64,000 bases of DNA from Psychroflexus planctonicus (GTDB lineage: Bacteria > Bacteroidota > Bacteroidia > Flavobacteriales > Flavobacteriaceae), in contig NZ_BMGM01000005.1 of assembly GCF_014640195.1 (NCBI RefSeq), positions 1-64,000 of the forward strand, written 5' to 3'. Shown here piece by piece: positions 54,319 to 63,775 of the stretch. The notes under the pieces are model-generated. The model did no database searches and was not told the origin of the DNA. It was given only the letters and a program-made list of their open reading frames with translations. Within the stretch, counting starts at the first letter, position 1. Each line of letters begins with the position of its first letter. The translations under genes were made by a program, and so were the position numbers.

Positions 54319-54326
54319 CAAATTTA
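54319..54326 (-). promoter_or_regulatory. Candidate -7 box (TAAATTTG) for the flippase-dut operon
   Basis: TAAATTTG on the minus strand matches TAnnTTTG about 20 bp upstream of the TTG start at 54298, supporting that start. No clear TTTG -33 element is present. Confidence 0.35.
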
Positions 54327-54394
54327 GTAAATAAACCGTCATTGTTTATAAAGTAGAAGTGGTATGTGGTTTATCTAAGCATTATTTTAGGTAT

Positions 54395-54427
54395 AAACCC
54401 CACAGGTTTGTGAAACCTATGGGGTTT
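54395..54427. repeat. Palindrome of the AACCCCACAGGTTT type
   Basis: AAACCCCACAGGTTT (54395-54409) and AAACCTATGGGGTTT (54413-54427) pair over 15 bp with a single mismatch and a 3-nt loop, with T residues on both sides. It can act as a bidirectional terminator. Very similar palindromes are common intergenic repeats in flavobacteria (general knowledge, not tested). Confidence 0.65.
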
Positions 54428-54454
54428 TGTTATCCTTAAAAAATAGACTAAAAC

Positions 54455-54487
54455 AAAAACGGCTTGGTTACTTACCAAGCCGTTTTT
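54455..54487 (-). terminator. Rho-independent terminator after the DUF5689 gene
   Basis: AAAAACGGCTTGGT (54455-54468) and ACCAAGCCGTTTTT (54474-54487) form a perfect 14-bp stem with a 5-nt loop. On the minus strand it ends in TTTTTGTTTT, 25 bp beyond the stop of the DUF5689 gene. It is also T-tailed on the plus strand. Confidence 0.88.
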
Positions 54488-54511
54488 GAATAAATTTTTG
54501 ACTTACTAAAT

Positions 54512-55897
54512 TTAGTTTGCTTCTCCAGATATTACGACATTATCTATGTGGTAACGCGTGGTTACACCATCAGGATCACTACCTTGGTAACGAAATGCAA
54601 AACGAATATTTTCTAAACATGAAATATTTTCTGCTCCAGCGGCTGATAATCCACCAAAACCAGATGATGGTCCTTGTGGAATTTCAATACCTTCTAGTTC
54701 TGTCCATTCTGTTGTTGAAACATCTCCAGTAAAGTTTTCAGTTACTAAGATACTCAAGCCCGAGCCATTATCAAAAGCAGCTTCTAGGTCTAAGCTCACT
54801 TCTTCTAAACTACTGTTACTTAAATTAATTTCTGGTGTTACTAACCATGCATCATAAGACTGACCGCTGTTAAATCCAGATACTTGAGCGTACGTATTAT
54901 TTGAAAAATTTCCAGTTCTCCAGTTTAAAGAACCGCCTTCTGTGTTTACATTAATCCATCCGCTAAGCTGTGAAATATTAGAAATTCCTTCAAAATCTTC
55001 TTCAAAAATAATATCAGATCCGCCGCTTGGTCCTTCACATAAAGGTTCTGGATCACAACGTTCTTGGTCAAAGTTAATGTCTTCAACGGTATTGATTTTG
55101 AATAAATAATTTTCATCTGCAAATGCTCTTAACAAAACACCGCTAATTTCACCAGCTCCTGAAGGCAATCTAATAGCTTTAAAATCTGAGAATGTACTAG
55201 TACCTAACTGAACAGACGAATTAGACAAACAACTTTGCATTGTACGTTCAGCATCAAAAGCATCGTTCGGTTCAGATGCAAAAGTCACACCTTGATCTAC
55301 TAAAGCAGCTGGAAATTGTGCATAAGTAAACTTGATGTATTGACCTAACAAGTCTCTGTTTAGCTCATTCATACCAACTTCTTTAGCTATGATTTCTTCT
55401 ACAACTGCATCTCTTACAATTGCATTTTCAGCTTGAGCTTGAGGAATTCTATTAATGCGGTCTCCATTTATAATTCCAATGCTTGGGTTTCCACTATCTA
55501 AGCCAACGCTTAAACCATCTAATTTTACATAAATCTTTCTCCCTACATTATACGTTCCAAACATACTAGAAATATCAATTGCTATGCGAATTGCAGCAGT
55601 TGGGTTTTCAGGAGCATCTTGAATCCATAATTCTTTAAAAAAGTTTCCTCCTTCATCTGAACTTACCACGTAGCCTTCTACGTAAGTGTCTTCTACAAAA
55701 GACAAAGTAGTAACTGCATCATTTTGAGCAATTTCTCCCAAAACAGCACTAATTGGAATTATAGTTCCGTCAATTTCTACTGGTTCTTGTGGTCCTGCTT
55801 GAGGAATTCCAAAATCATCATCTACACAAGATGTAATTGCTAAGCCAAATGTAATTAGTAAGCTAAAAGCAACAAATTTGAATTTTATATTTTTCAT
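54512..55897 (-). CDS. DUF5689 lipoprotein with choice-of-anchor J domain
   Basis: The 461-residue protein has a lipoprotein signal with Cys24 (AITSCVDDD). The DUF5689 domain (about 40-280) contains EGYVVSSDEGGNFFKELWIQ, an OB-fold-like start, and IGIINGDRINRIPQ. The C-terminal beta-sandwich (about 295-461; IIFEEDFEGI, WLVTPEINLSN, HIDNVVISG) is of the choice-of-anchor J type. It is co-transcribed with the TonB-dependent receptor, 20 bp upstream, like a SusD-type partner but of a different family. A role as substrate-binding surface lipoprotein is inferred from this pairing. Confidence 0.85.
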   Translation of the reverse strand: MKNIKFKFVAFSLLITFGLAITSCVDDDFGIPQAGPQEPVEIDGTIIPISAVLGEIAQNDAVTTLSFVEDTYVEGYVVSSDEGGNFFKELWIQDAPENPTAAIRIAIDISSMFGTYNVGRKIYVKLDGLSVGLDSGNPSIGIINGDRINRIPQAQAENAIVRDAVVEEIIAKEVGMNELNRDLLGQYIKFTYAQFPAALVDQGVTFASEPNDAFDAERTMQSCLSNSSVQLGTSTFSDFKAIRLPSGAGEISGVLLRAFADENYLFKINTVEDINFDQERCDPEPLCEGPSGGSDIIFEEDFEGISNISQLSGWINVNTEGGSLNWRTGNFSNNTYAQVSGFNSGQSYDAWLVTPEINLSNSSLEEVSLDLEAAFDNGSGLSILVTENFTGDVSTTEWTELEGIEIPQGPSSGFGGLSAAGAENISCLENIRFAFRYQGSDPDGVTTRYHIDNVVISGEAN

Positions 55898-55917
55898 TTT
55901 TCTAAGTAATTTTTTAT

Positions 55918-58794
55918 TTAAAATCTAATATATGCGTTTAAGTAATATGTTCTTCCGAAACCGTAAAAATAACGATTTCCAAATAAAGGTCCACCTGAGT
56001 TTGTAATTAAATCCTCTCTTCTATCAGTATAATTAGCTGTACGGCTTTGTTCAAAACCACCCGTTACAAATTCTTGATCCAATACGTTTCCGATTACAGC
56101 AAAAAAGCCAACAAAATAACGTTTATCGTTAGGTCCGTCTATTTTCCAAGACTTTCCGCCAGTTAAGTTGAAAACAAAATAATCTGGAAATTTTTCTTGC
56201 TTCAATAGTTCTTGTGCAACTTCTTCGTCGTAATCTACGATAGGAAGCTCATCTTCATCTAGAGCGAAGTTGTCAGAACGGTTAAAAAAGCTTGGCCCGA
56301 TATAATTATCTGCAAAATAGTTAGCAGTAAGTCCTACATTCCAAAAATCAGGATCTCTGTATTCAAAACCGAGTTGATACGCCTGTTGTGGTCCGCCAGA
56401 AACGCGAACATTTTTCATAGCTGTTGTTCCACTCCCAAAGGTTAACTGTTCTCCTGGAAAGTCACGCCCTGACAAGTATAAATTTGGATTACTTGTATAA
56501 AAGTATTGTCCAAAATTCCCCGCAGTTTTTAATAAAATAGTTGGGGTTATTTGGTATTCAAAACCAAATTCAAGACCCACGTGTCTTCTGTCTATACCTG
56601 AAGTTACTTCTTGAACAAAAGATGCACCGTCATCTACTCTTGTACTTGCAATGCTTTGAGAAAAGAAAAAGTTAACATTGGTTTCATCTTCAAATGTGGT
56701 GTAAAATGCAGTTGCTCTTGCTTTAATTTTTGGTGTTCTATAAATGTAACCCAAATCTGCGGAGTTTACTTTTATTTCGGTTAAACCATCAACCACTTCA
56801 TTATTTTGTCTTGCGTTGTTATAAGAATTTCTAATGGTAGGAGCATTTTGCATGCGTGATGCATTAAATTGAATTAAATGTCTTCCTGTTATCTTATAAA
56901 CTCCACCGAGCTTTACTCCGTAAGTAGTAAAATCTAATTCTTCGCCTTTACCAAATGATAAGTTTCCAGGGAAAAATCCGTTTTCATATAAACCATTACG
57001 TTGATAAGTAGTTTTTCCAAAATTACCTCCTACGTAAAAATCAATTTTATTGAAATTGAATTGAAATTGTCCGAAAGCGCTGGCTACTTTAGCTTCAACT
57101 TCATAATTGTATTGAAAACGCTCACCTTCTGTTACGGTACGGTTTGGGTTTCTTATATCAGATTGAGCTAGTTCCTGCAGCGTACCTGCAACAATAGCAC
57201 TTTCTTCAGCAAAGAAATCTACATCTAAAAATTGCTCACCACCTAACAAATCGGCTAATTCAGCAAAGTTTTCGCTTAATAAGTAACGGTAATTTAAACT
57301 ACCATTAAATCTTATTTTTTCGTCAATTTCTGCATCAATGATGGAGTTGAATTGGATTTGTGTATCATCAACTCTATCTTCCTGCAACACATAAGTTGAG
57401 TTTCCACCACGATTTAAATTGCTTAAATTGGTTTCATAAATCATGTTCCAATCAAATTGGCCATCTTGTTGAAACTCTTCTCTAGCAAACCAAGCTGCTT
57501 GATAATCTGATGCTGTTGGGTTAATGTCGCGTAAAAAATAACTAGGTAAATTTTGGTAATAAATTGGGCTTGGATTTAAAGCGCCACCTTGGTAAACACT
57601 TTGGCCTTCAAATTCAACTAATCTAGTACCACCATTATTTACTCTTGTAGTACCAAATCTGCCAGTTTGATACATGGCATTGGTGTTTATTTTAATTTTG
57701 TCATTTACATCCCAATAATGGCTAAGTACAAAAACGGGTTCTTCTGTTCTACGCATGCGTGTATTACGCATTTTTCCGTTTTGCATTCCCCAATTTGGAT
57801 TGTATTGTCTGCCTTTTAAGTCTCTAACTTCTTGAGTTATAGATGTACCAATACCTCGCATGTTTGGTGCATAAAAACTAGTTAAGTTAAGAGAGTGTTT
57901 AGCATTGATTCGCTTTTCAACTGCTAAGAAAAAAGAATTGGCATCGTAAGATGTACCTTCTCTAAAGCCTTCATCTCCATATCTTCTTGAAGCCAATACA
58001 GAATATGCCCAACCATTGCTACTCATACCTGAGTTATAACTAGCCATCATTCTGCCTTGATAAGTTCGGTCTGAAAAAGCATAAGAAACTCTTCCTCCTT
58101 TACGCATTTGCGAAGCGCGCATAATTAAGTTAGTTGTACCGGCTATGTCTCCAAAGTTATACTCGTTAGCTTCAGAATACATAGTAAATTCACGACTACT
58201 GTTAATTACATCGTTTAAACCACCCCAGTTACCCCATTGTGGTCTTCCTGAAAATTGCTTGTTCATTTCCAAGCCGTTAATCAAAACTTTACCACGTGCA
58301 TTGTCGTAACCTCTTGGTCTAAAAAAGGTTGTACTAAAATCGAAAGCAGCTGCTCGTAAATAGGTATCTCTAGAAGCTTGTAATAAACCAGATATGTTAA
58401 ATGAAGCGTCGTCTCCTTCGCCAATTTCATCGTCTGATAAACTAATTGTTCCTATTCTAAACTTCTCTTCAGAAATGTCTACACTTAAAAACAACAAGCC
58501 TAAATCTAAGGTTTGTCCTTCAGAAATAACTACGGGATACTTTTTGCCTAAGTAGCCTTCCAATTCGAGTATTAATACTTGTTCTCCCAAGGGAATATCG
58601 ATTCCTTCAAAACTGAATTCTCCCATCTCGTTGGTGAGTGTTGCTATTTCAGTTTCTTCCAAATATACTTTTACACTTGGGATTGGTTCTTCGGTTTCAT
58701 CATCTACAACCTTTCCTTGGATATTAGCTTGTTGAGCTAACAACCAAAACGGGAAAAATAAAAAGATAACCGTTTTAAATAATTGTTTGTTCAT
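55918..58794 (-). CDS. TonB-dependent outer-membrane receptor
   Basis: This 958-residue protein has a signal peptide (about 1-20), a CarboxypepD_reg-like N-terminal domain (about 22-105, GKVVDDETEEPIPSVKVYLE), a plug with RPRGYDNARGKVLINGLEMN and NFGDIAGTTNLI, and a long beta-barrel ending in a terminal Phe (LNAYIRF). It takes up a substrate across the outer membrane using TonB energy. No SusD partner is encoded; the partner is a DUF5689 lipoprotein. A divergent secreted endonuclease/phosphatase gene suggests the substrate may be nucleic-acid- or phosphate-derived. This is inference from context. Confidence 0.9.
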   Translation of the reverse strand: MNKQLFKTVIFLFFPFWLLAQQANIQGKVVDDETEEPIPSVKVYLEETEIATLTNEMGEFSFEGIDIPLGEQVLILELEGYLGKKYPVVISEGQTLDLGLLFLSVDISEEKFRIGTISLSDDEIGEGDDASFNISGLLQASRDTYLRAAAFDFSTTFFRPRGYDNARGKVLINGLEMNKQFSGRPQWGNWGGLNDVINSSREFTMYSEANEYNFGDIAGTTNLIMRASQMRKGGRVSYAFSDRTYQGRMMASYNSGMSSNGWAYSVLASRRYGDEGFREGTSYDANSFFLAVEKRINAKHSLNLTSFYAPNMRGIGTSITQEVRDLKGRQYNPNWGMQNGKMRNTRMRRTEEPVFVLSHYWDVNDKIKINTNAMYQTGRFGTTRVNNGGTRLVEFEGQSVYQGGALNPSPIYYQNLPSYFLRDINPTASDYQAAWFAREEFQQDGQFDWNMIYETNLSNLNRGGNSTYVLQEDRVDDTQIQFNSIIDAEIDEKIRFNGSLNYRYLLSENFAELADLLGGEQFLDVDFFAEESAIVAGTLQELAQSDIRNPNRTVTEGERFQYNYEVEAKVASAFGQFQFNFNKIDFYVGGNFGKTTYQRNGLYENGFFPGNLSFGKGEELDFTTYGVKLGGVYKITGRHLIQFNASRMQNAPTIRNSYNNARQNNEVVDGLTEIKVNSADLGYIYRTPKIKARATAFYTTFEDETNVNFFFSQSIASTRVDDGASFVQEVTSGIDRRHVGLEFGFEYQITPTILLKTAGNFGQYFYTSNPNLYLSGRDFPGEQLTFGSGTTAMKNVRVSGGPQQAYQLGFEYRDPDFWNVGLTANYFADNYIGPSFFNRSDNFALDEDELPIVDYDEEVAQELLKQEKFPDYFVFNLTGGKSWKIDGPNDKRYFVGFFAVIGNVLDQEFVTGGFEQSRTANYTDRREDLITNSGGPLFGNRYFYGFGRTYYLNAYIRF

Positions 58795-58841
58795 GTGATA
58801 CTTGTGACTTTTTGTTTTAAGAAATTATTATGAAAACGCTG

Positions 58842-58849
58842 CAAATGTA
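58842..58849 (-). promoter_or_regulatory. Candidate -7 box (TACATTTG) for the TonB receptor operon
   Basis: TACATTTG on the minus strand matches TAnnTTTG, 47 bp upstream of the receptor ATG. No TTTG at the -33 spacing is found. Confidence 0.4.
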
Positions 58850-58869
58850 GATAAATAATATTAAATGCT

Positions 58870-58877
58870 TATTTTTG
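58870..58877 (+). promoter_or_regulatory. Candidate -7 box (TATTTTTG) for the secreted nuclease gene
   Basis: TATTTTTG on the plus strand matches TAnnTTTG, 35 bp upstream of the ATG at 58913. It lies about 20 bp from the minus-strand -7 box, so the two divergent promoters would be nearly back to back. Confidence 0.4.
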
Positions 58878-58912
58878 GCGTCGGTAAAATAACAACTTTA
58901 CAATAAAATAAT

Positions 58913-59983
58913 ATGCAAAGAAAAATCTTAAAAGTATTTATCTGTTTAATAACAGCCATTCTAATTTCAGGATCGCTCAAGGCACAGGAAAAGGAATATA
59001 AAATAAATACCATTGCCTTTTACAATCTTGAAAACCTATTTGACACCATTAATGACCCTAACAAATACGATCATCAAAACCCTATAGGCGGAATGTCTCC
59101 TGGTGAAGCAGCCAGAGTTTATCCCCTAAAAATTAAAAATATGGCTAAGGTAATAGCTGATATTGGGTCTGAAAAAAGTGGATATCCACCAGCCATTTTA
59201 GGTGTTTGCGAAATTGAAAACTACCAAGTCCTTGAAGATTTAGTAAATAATCCTAGACTAAAAAACTACAATTATGGAATTCTTCATCATGAATCTCCAG
59301 ACAGAAGGAGTATAGATGTTGCTTTGTTGTATCGTAAAGATGTGTTTAGACCATTATTTTCTAAGCCTTATGAAGTGGTTTTATACAGTGATAGCGATCG
59401 CTCAAAAAGAAATTACACTAGAGATGTTTTATATGTTAAAGGTTTGTTAGACGGCGAAGAAATGCACTTTTTTGTGAATCACTGGCCATCAAGAAGCGGT
59501 GGAGAAAAAAAATCTAGACCTAGAAGGGTAAAAGCTGCAGAAACTGCTAAAGAAGTAATAGATTCTGTACAAAGAGTTGACCCAAGTGCTAAAATAATGC
59601 TGATGGGTGACTTAAATGACGGTGTGTACAATGAAAGTGTAAAAGAAGTTTTAAAAACTAAGAGATATAAAGACGATTTAAAAGCGCCAACCGATATTTG
59701 GAACCCTTACGAAAATATTTTTTACGAAGGAATTGGAACCATTGCATGGAGAGATTCTTGGGATTTGTTTGACCAAATTATGTTGACTAAACCCTTAACC
59801 ATTGATGATGATTTTTCGAGTTACCGATTTTACAAAGCAGGAGTTTTTAATCCAGCTTACTTAAGAAATCCAAGAGGTAGATGGAAAGGCTATCCATTCC
59901 GTAGTTTTGCTAACGATGCATGGACCAATGGTTACAGCGATCACTTTCCTGTTTATGTCTACTTAATAAAGGAGATGAAATAG
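58913..59983 (+). CDS. Secreted endonuclease/exonuclease/phosphatase family protein
   Basis: The 356-residue protein has a signal peptide (about 1-25, ending LKAQ). The DNase-I-like fold retains the catalytic residues: N38 (FYNLENLFD), E100 or E102 (GVCEIEN), H190 (FVNHWPSRSGG), D233 and N235 (MGDLNDG), and D343-H344 (YSDHFPVY). It cuts phosphodiester or phosphomonoester bonds in the periplasm or outside the cell. It is divergent from a TonB receptor/DUF5689 pair, with 118 bp between them. It could provide nucleotides or phosphate from extracellular DNA; a lipid or sugar phosphodiester is another possible substrate. Confidence 0.85.
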   Translation: MQRKILKVFICLITAILISGSLKAQEKEYKINTIAFYNLENLFDTINDPNKYDHQNPIGGMSPGEAARVYPLKIKNMAKVIADIGSEKSGYPPAILGVCEIENYQVLEDLVNNPRLKNYNYGILHHESPDRRSIDVALLYRKDVFRPLFSKPYEVVLYSDSDRSKRNYTRDVLYVKGLLDGEEMHFFVNHWPSRSGGEKKSRPRRVKAAETAKEVIDSVQRVDPSAKIMLMGDLNDGVYNESVKEVLKTKRYKDDLKAPTDIWNPYENIFYEGIGTIAWRDSWDLFDQIMLTKPLTIDDDFSSYRFYKAGVFNPAYLRNPRGRWKGYPFRSFANDAWTNGYSDHFPVYVYLIKEMK

Positions 59984-60005
59984 GTTTTAAGTTAGCAATC
60001 AATAC

Positions 60006-60049
60006 AAAAAACAATCCCTTTCTAAAATAATAGAAAGGGATTGTTTTTT
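60006..60049 (+). terminator. Rho-independent terminator after the nuclease gene
   Basis: A perfect 19-bp stem joins 60006-60024 and 60031-60049 (core CAATCCCTTTCTA/TAGAAAGGGATTG) with a 6-nt loop and a TTTTTT tail, 22 bp after the stop codon. Confidence 0.92.
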
Positions 60050-60184
60050 GTTTAATCTTTTGCGTTTTTCTGTAAACAATTCCTTAGCCTTTTAACAATA
60101 AGACTTTCAGCTTTTTAAGCACTTATTTTTTAACCAAGCCTTAACAAGGCAAATTGTATTATTTTTCCAATTTGCAGCACTAAT

Positions 60185-60192
60185 TATTTTTG
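60185..60192 (+). promoter_or_regulatory. Candidate -7 box (TATTTTTG) for moxR
   Basis: TATTTTTG matches TAnnTTTG, 25 bp before the moxR ATG. The nearest upstream TTTG (60171-60174) is only 10 nt away, shorter than usual, so the -33 element is uncertain. Confidence 0.4.
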
Positions 60193-60217
60193 ATAACAGT
60201 ATTGAAAAAGTAAATGT

Positions 60218-61222
60218 ATGGAAAACGAAAATACGGGAGTTGACATTTCCGCAATCAACGAAAAAATTCAAAAGGAAAGCGCATTTGTAGATTTGCTTAC
60301 TAACGAAATGAACAAAGTAATTGTGGGTCAAAAACACATGATCGATCGTTTGCTTATCGGTTTACTTGGCCAAGGACATATTTTACTAGAAGGTGTTCCT
60401 GGTTTAGCAAAGACATTGGCCATCAATACACTATCCAAAGCAGTACAAGGTAGCTTTAGCCGAATTCAGTTTACACCCGATTTACTTCCAGCCGATGTAG
60501 TTGGAACTATGATTTACAATATCAAAGAAAATGATTTCAGCATTAAAAAAGGACCCATTTTTGCCAATTTCGTATTAGCAGATGAGATTAATCGTGCTCC
60601 AGCCAAAGTACAATCGGCTCTATTAGAAGCCATGCAGGAAAAACAAGTAACCATTGGCGATGAAACTTTTATTTTAGACAAACCCTTTTTGGTTATGGCT
60701 ACCCAAAACCCAGTAGAACAAGAAGGCACTTACCCATTACCCGAAGCGCAAGTAGACCGTTTTATGTTGAAAACTGTTATCGATTATCCCAAAATGGATG
60801 AAGAACAGTTGGTGGTAAGAGCTAATTTATCAGGAAGTTTTGCCAATGTAAATCCTGTGGTTTCTACTACACAAATACTCTCTGCACAAGCTGCAGTTCG
60901 GGATGTGTACATGGACGAAAAAATAGAAAAATATATTCTGAATCTCGTTTTTGCAACCCGATATCCTGAACAATACAATTTAAAAGATTTAAAACCACTC
61001 ATTAGTTTTGGAGCATCTCCACGTGGGAGTATCAACCTTGCAACCGCAGCAAAATGTTACGCGTTTATAAAAAGACGCGGTTACGTTGTTCCCGAAGATG
61101 TACGAGCAGTAGTATATGATGTGTTGAGACATCGAGTAGGAATTACTTACGAAGCAGAAGCAGAAAACATTACTTCAGTAGACATTATTAATAAAATTGT
61201 TAATGAAATTGAAGTACCATAA
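60218..61222 (+). CDS. MoxR-type AAA+ ATPase
   Basis: This 334-residue protein has Walker A GVPGLAKT (59-66), Walker B VLADEINR (119-126, D122 and E123), a sensor-1 VMATQNPVEQEG and the arginine-containing VDRFMLKT. MoxR ATPases act as chaperones that help assemble VWA-domain proteins. The downstream DUF58 and Bat genes fit this: the cluster is the Bacteroides aerotolerance (Bat) type. An alternative ATG four bases upstream is out of frame. A 48-bp gap separates it from the DUF58 gene. Confidence 0.95.
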   Translation: MENENTGVDISAINEKIQKESAFVDLLTNEMNKVIVGQKHMIDRLLIGLLGQGHILLEGVPGLAKTLAINTLSKAVQGSFSRIQFTPDLLPADVVGTMIYNIKENDFSIKKGPIFANFVLADEINRAPAKVQSALLEAMQEKQVTIGDETFILDKPFLVMATQNPVEQEGTYPLPEAQVDRFMLKTVIDYPKMDEEQLVVRANLSGSFANVNPVVSTTQILSAQAAVRDVYMDEKIEKYILNLVFATRYPEQYNLKDLKPLISFGASPRGSINLATAAKCYAFIKRRGYVVPEDVRAVVYDVLRHRVGITYEAEAENITSVDIINKIVNEIEVP

Positions 61223-61270
61223 ATAGTGTATTTTAAAGTAAACCTGAGTCTAGTTTAACATCACGTTTTT

Positions 61271-62134
61271 ATGGATACCAAAGAGCTCTTAAAGAAAGTA
61301 CGCAAAATTGAAATCAAAACTCGCCGTCTGAGCGATCATATTTTTGGTGGCGAGTACCATTCTACCTTTAAAGGTCGCGGTATGATCTTTAGCGAAGTTC
61401 GGAAATATCAATTTGGAGACGATGTAAGATCTATAGATTGGAATGTTACCGCAAGATATAACGAACCATTTGTAAAAGTATTTGAAGAAGAACGCGAACT
61501 TACCTTAATGTTAATGGTAGATGTTTCTGGTTCTTCAAAGTTTGGAACCAAGAAAACATTTAAAAAGAATATCATAACTGAAATTGCAGCTACTTTGGCT
61601 TTTTCAGCAACTCAAAATAACGATAAAATTGGATTGATTTTATTTTCAAATTCAGTTGAATTGTACATTCCTCCTAAAAAAGGAAGATCACATGTATTGC
61701 GAATAATTCGTGAATTGTTAGAATTTGAACCACAAGAAAAACAAACATCCATAAAAGATTCCCTTGAATTTTTAACCGGTGTAATGAAAAAGAAAGCCAT
61801 TGTATTTATGCTTTCGGATTTTATAGACAATGATTACAATCATTCGCTAAAAATTGCCGCAAAACGACACGACATTACTGGCATTCGTGTTTTTGACCCA
61901 ACGGAAGAAGAGCTGCCTAATTTAGGAATGGTTCAATTTTTTGACCAAGAAACCAATGAAGTCTTATGGGTAAATACTTCGGCAAAACAAACCAGAAATA
62001 GATATAAAATTAATTATAGAGAACAAGTTGATTATTTTGAAAAAGCCTTCAAAAGCTCTGGTTCTGGAAAAATACATACCCGAAGCGATCAAAATTATGT
62101 TACGCAGTTACTCAATTATTTTAAAGCTCGCTAA
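61271..62134 (+). CDS. DUF58 domain protein
   Basis: The 287-residue cytoplasmic protein has the DUF58 signature RSIDWNVTARYNEPFVKVFE and a VWA-like fold with the MIDAS start DVSGSS (D84, S86, S88). DUF58 proteins are genetic partners of MoxR ATPases and are encoded with Bat proteins. The molecular role is not settled in the literature I know. The stop is followed 3 bp later by the next ATG. Confidence 0.92.
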   Translation: MDTKELLKKVRKIEIKTRRLSDHIFGGEYHSTFKGRGMIFSEVRKYQFGDDVRSIDWNVTARYNEPFVKVFEEERELTLMLMVDVSGSSKFGTKKTFKKNIITEIAATLAFSATQNNDKIGLILFSNSVELYIPPKKGRSHVLRIIRELLEFEPQEKQTSIKDSLEFLTGVMKKKAIVFMLSDFIDNDYNHSLKIAAKRHDITGIRVFDPTEEELPNLGMVQFFDQETNEVLWVNTSAKQTRNRYKINYREQVDYFEKAFKSSGSGKIHTRSDQNYVTQLLNYFKAR

Positions 62135-62137
62135 AAA

Positions 62138-63775
62138 ATGAAGCAAAATCAATACACATATCTGTTTTCATTTTGGAAAGCTGTTTTGCTCTTATTTGTG
62201 GGCATTACTTTTCATCAGCACTCTTTTGCACAGAGCGCTAAGGCCAAAGTTGATCGAGATAGTATTTTAATTGGTGAACAAATAAAATATAGCATTGAAG
62301 TTGACACAGAAGCCGATGATGTGGTTACTTTTCCGGAAGGGCAAACTTTTGTTCCATTAGAAGCAGTAGAAGCTTTTCCAGTAGATACGCTTCAAATTGA
62401 ACCCCGATTAAAATTGATTCGAGAATATGCCTTAACTCAATTTGATTCTGGACATTATACTATACCGCAACAATTCATTCAATTAAAAAATGGAGAAGCT
62501 TTAACCGATTCTATTGATGTTATTGTTCAAGATGTAGTGGTAGATACAACCAAGCAAGAACTGTATCCTATAAAAGATTACATTGAAGTTGAGCGCCCGT
62601 TCAGCATTCCAAGTTGGGTATGGAAAGGCTTACTATTGTTGCTGGTTTTGGTTGTCTTAGCCTATTTGATTTATCGACTTTGGCAACATAAAAAAGAACA
62701 AAAAGAACGCATTCCACCATATGAACAAGCGCTAAAAGCTTTAGAAGAATTAGATCGTTCTAGCTATATTGAAGAACGCAACCTAAGAGAATACTATTCT
62801 ATGCTTACTTTTATTAGTCGAAGATATCTAGAAGATAAAGTAGAAGTGAGAGCAATGGAATACACTACTAATGAACTAGTTAACGACTTGCAACTCCGAA
62901 AAGATGCTGAAAAAATAAAGCTGCAGCAAAAAACCATAGATGACTTTAAAGCCATTTTAGAACGAGCGGATTTGGCAAAATTTGCGCGTTCACAACCCGA
63001 CGTTATCACCGCTAAAGAAGATCGAAAATTTATTGGGGAATTTACAGATGAAGTGAACATCGCCATTCCAGAACCAACGGAAGAAGAGCTTCAAAAAAAC
63101 AAAGAATACCTAGAAAAAATAGCCTTAAAAAAGCGAAGAATAAAATGGATTACAGCAGCTCTCATTGTGGTTTTAGCTATTGCAGCAGCAGTTAGTTATT
63201 TAATTGTTTCAAAAGGATACGATTATGTTAAAGACAACGTCTTTGGTAATCCAAGTAAAGAACTATTACAAAGTGAATGGTACACCAGCAGTTATGGCTA
63301 TCCATCCGTAAGCATTACCACACCAGAAATATTAATTCGTGGAGATGTTGAAATGGCACAAGAAGCCGAGCAAATGTTAGTGGGGAATGAAACCTTTAAA
63401 TTTGGCGGCATTTTTGGAAACTTCTATATGGTTTTAAGTACTTTGGAATTTCAGGAAGAAATGGAATTTGATTTAGAAACTGCCGTAGATGGTATCTACG
63501 AAAATCTAGAAGAAAAAGGAGCTTACAATATTTTAACTAAAGAAGACAAATATCAAACCCTAGATGGCGTTGAAGGCGTAAGAGTTTCTGGAAGTTTTGC
63601 TATTGAAAATCCATTTACTGGAAACGACATTAAAAAAGAATACCAAATTCTCAATTTTGGAGAAATGGGCGGTTACCAGCAAATAACCATGATTTATGAT
63701 GCAGAAGACCAATATGCAGACGAAATTGTCCAGCGTATCTTGAATTCAATTGAACTAAAAAACAACAGCAACTAA
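62138..63775 (+). CDS. BatD-like membrane protein of the Bat cluster
   Basis: This 545-residue protein has a signal peptide (about 1-31, ending SFAQ) and an extracytoplasmic beta domain starting AKAKVDRDSILIGEQIKYSI (about 32-160), which resembles the oxygen-tolerance (BatD-type) immunoglobulin-like unit. A membrane helix (about 165-187), a helical cytoplasmic domain (about 190-330) and a second membrane helix (about 335-357) follow. The C-terminal 190 residues are unrecognised. Its place between DUF58 and batA matches Bat clusters of flavobacteria. The stop overlaps the batA start (TAATG). Confidence 0.7.
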   Translation: MKQNQYTYLFSFWKAVLLLFVGITFHQHSFAQSAKAKVDRDSILIGEQIKYSIEVDTEADDVVTFPEGQTFVPLEAVEAFPVDTLQIEPRLKLIREYALTQFDSGHYTIPQQFIQLKNGEALTDSIDVIVQDVVVDTTKQELYPIKDYIEVERPFSIPSWVWKGLLLLLVLVVLAYLIYRLWQHKKEQKERIPPYEQALKALEELDRSSYIEERNLREYYSMLTFISRRYLEDKVEVRAMEYTTNELVNDLQLRKDAEKIKLQQKTIDDFKAILERADLAKFARSQPDVITAKEDRKFIGEFTDEVNIAIPEPTEEELQKNKEYLEKIALKKRRIKWITAALIVVLAIAAAVSYLIVSKGYDYVKDNVFGNPSKELLQSEWYTSSYGYPSVSITTPEILIRGDVEMAQEAEQMLVGNETFKFGGIFGNFYMVLSTLEFQEEMEFDLETAVDGIYENLEEKGAYNILTKEDKYQTLDGVEGVRVSGSFAIENPFTGNDIKKEYQILNFGEMGGYQQITMIYDAEDQYADEIVQRILNSIELKNNSN

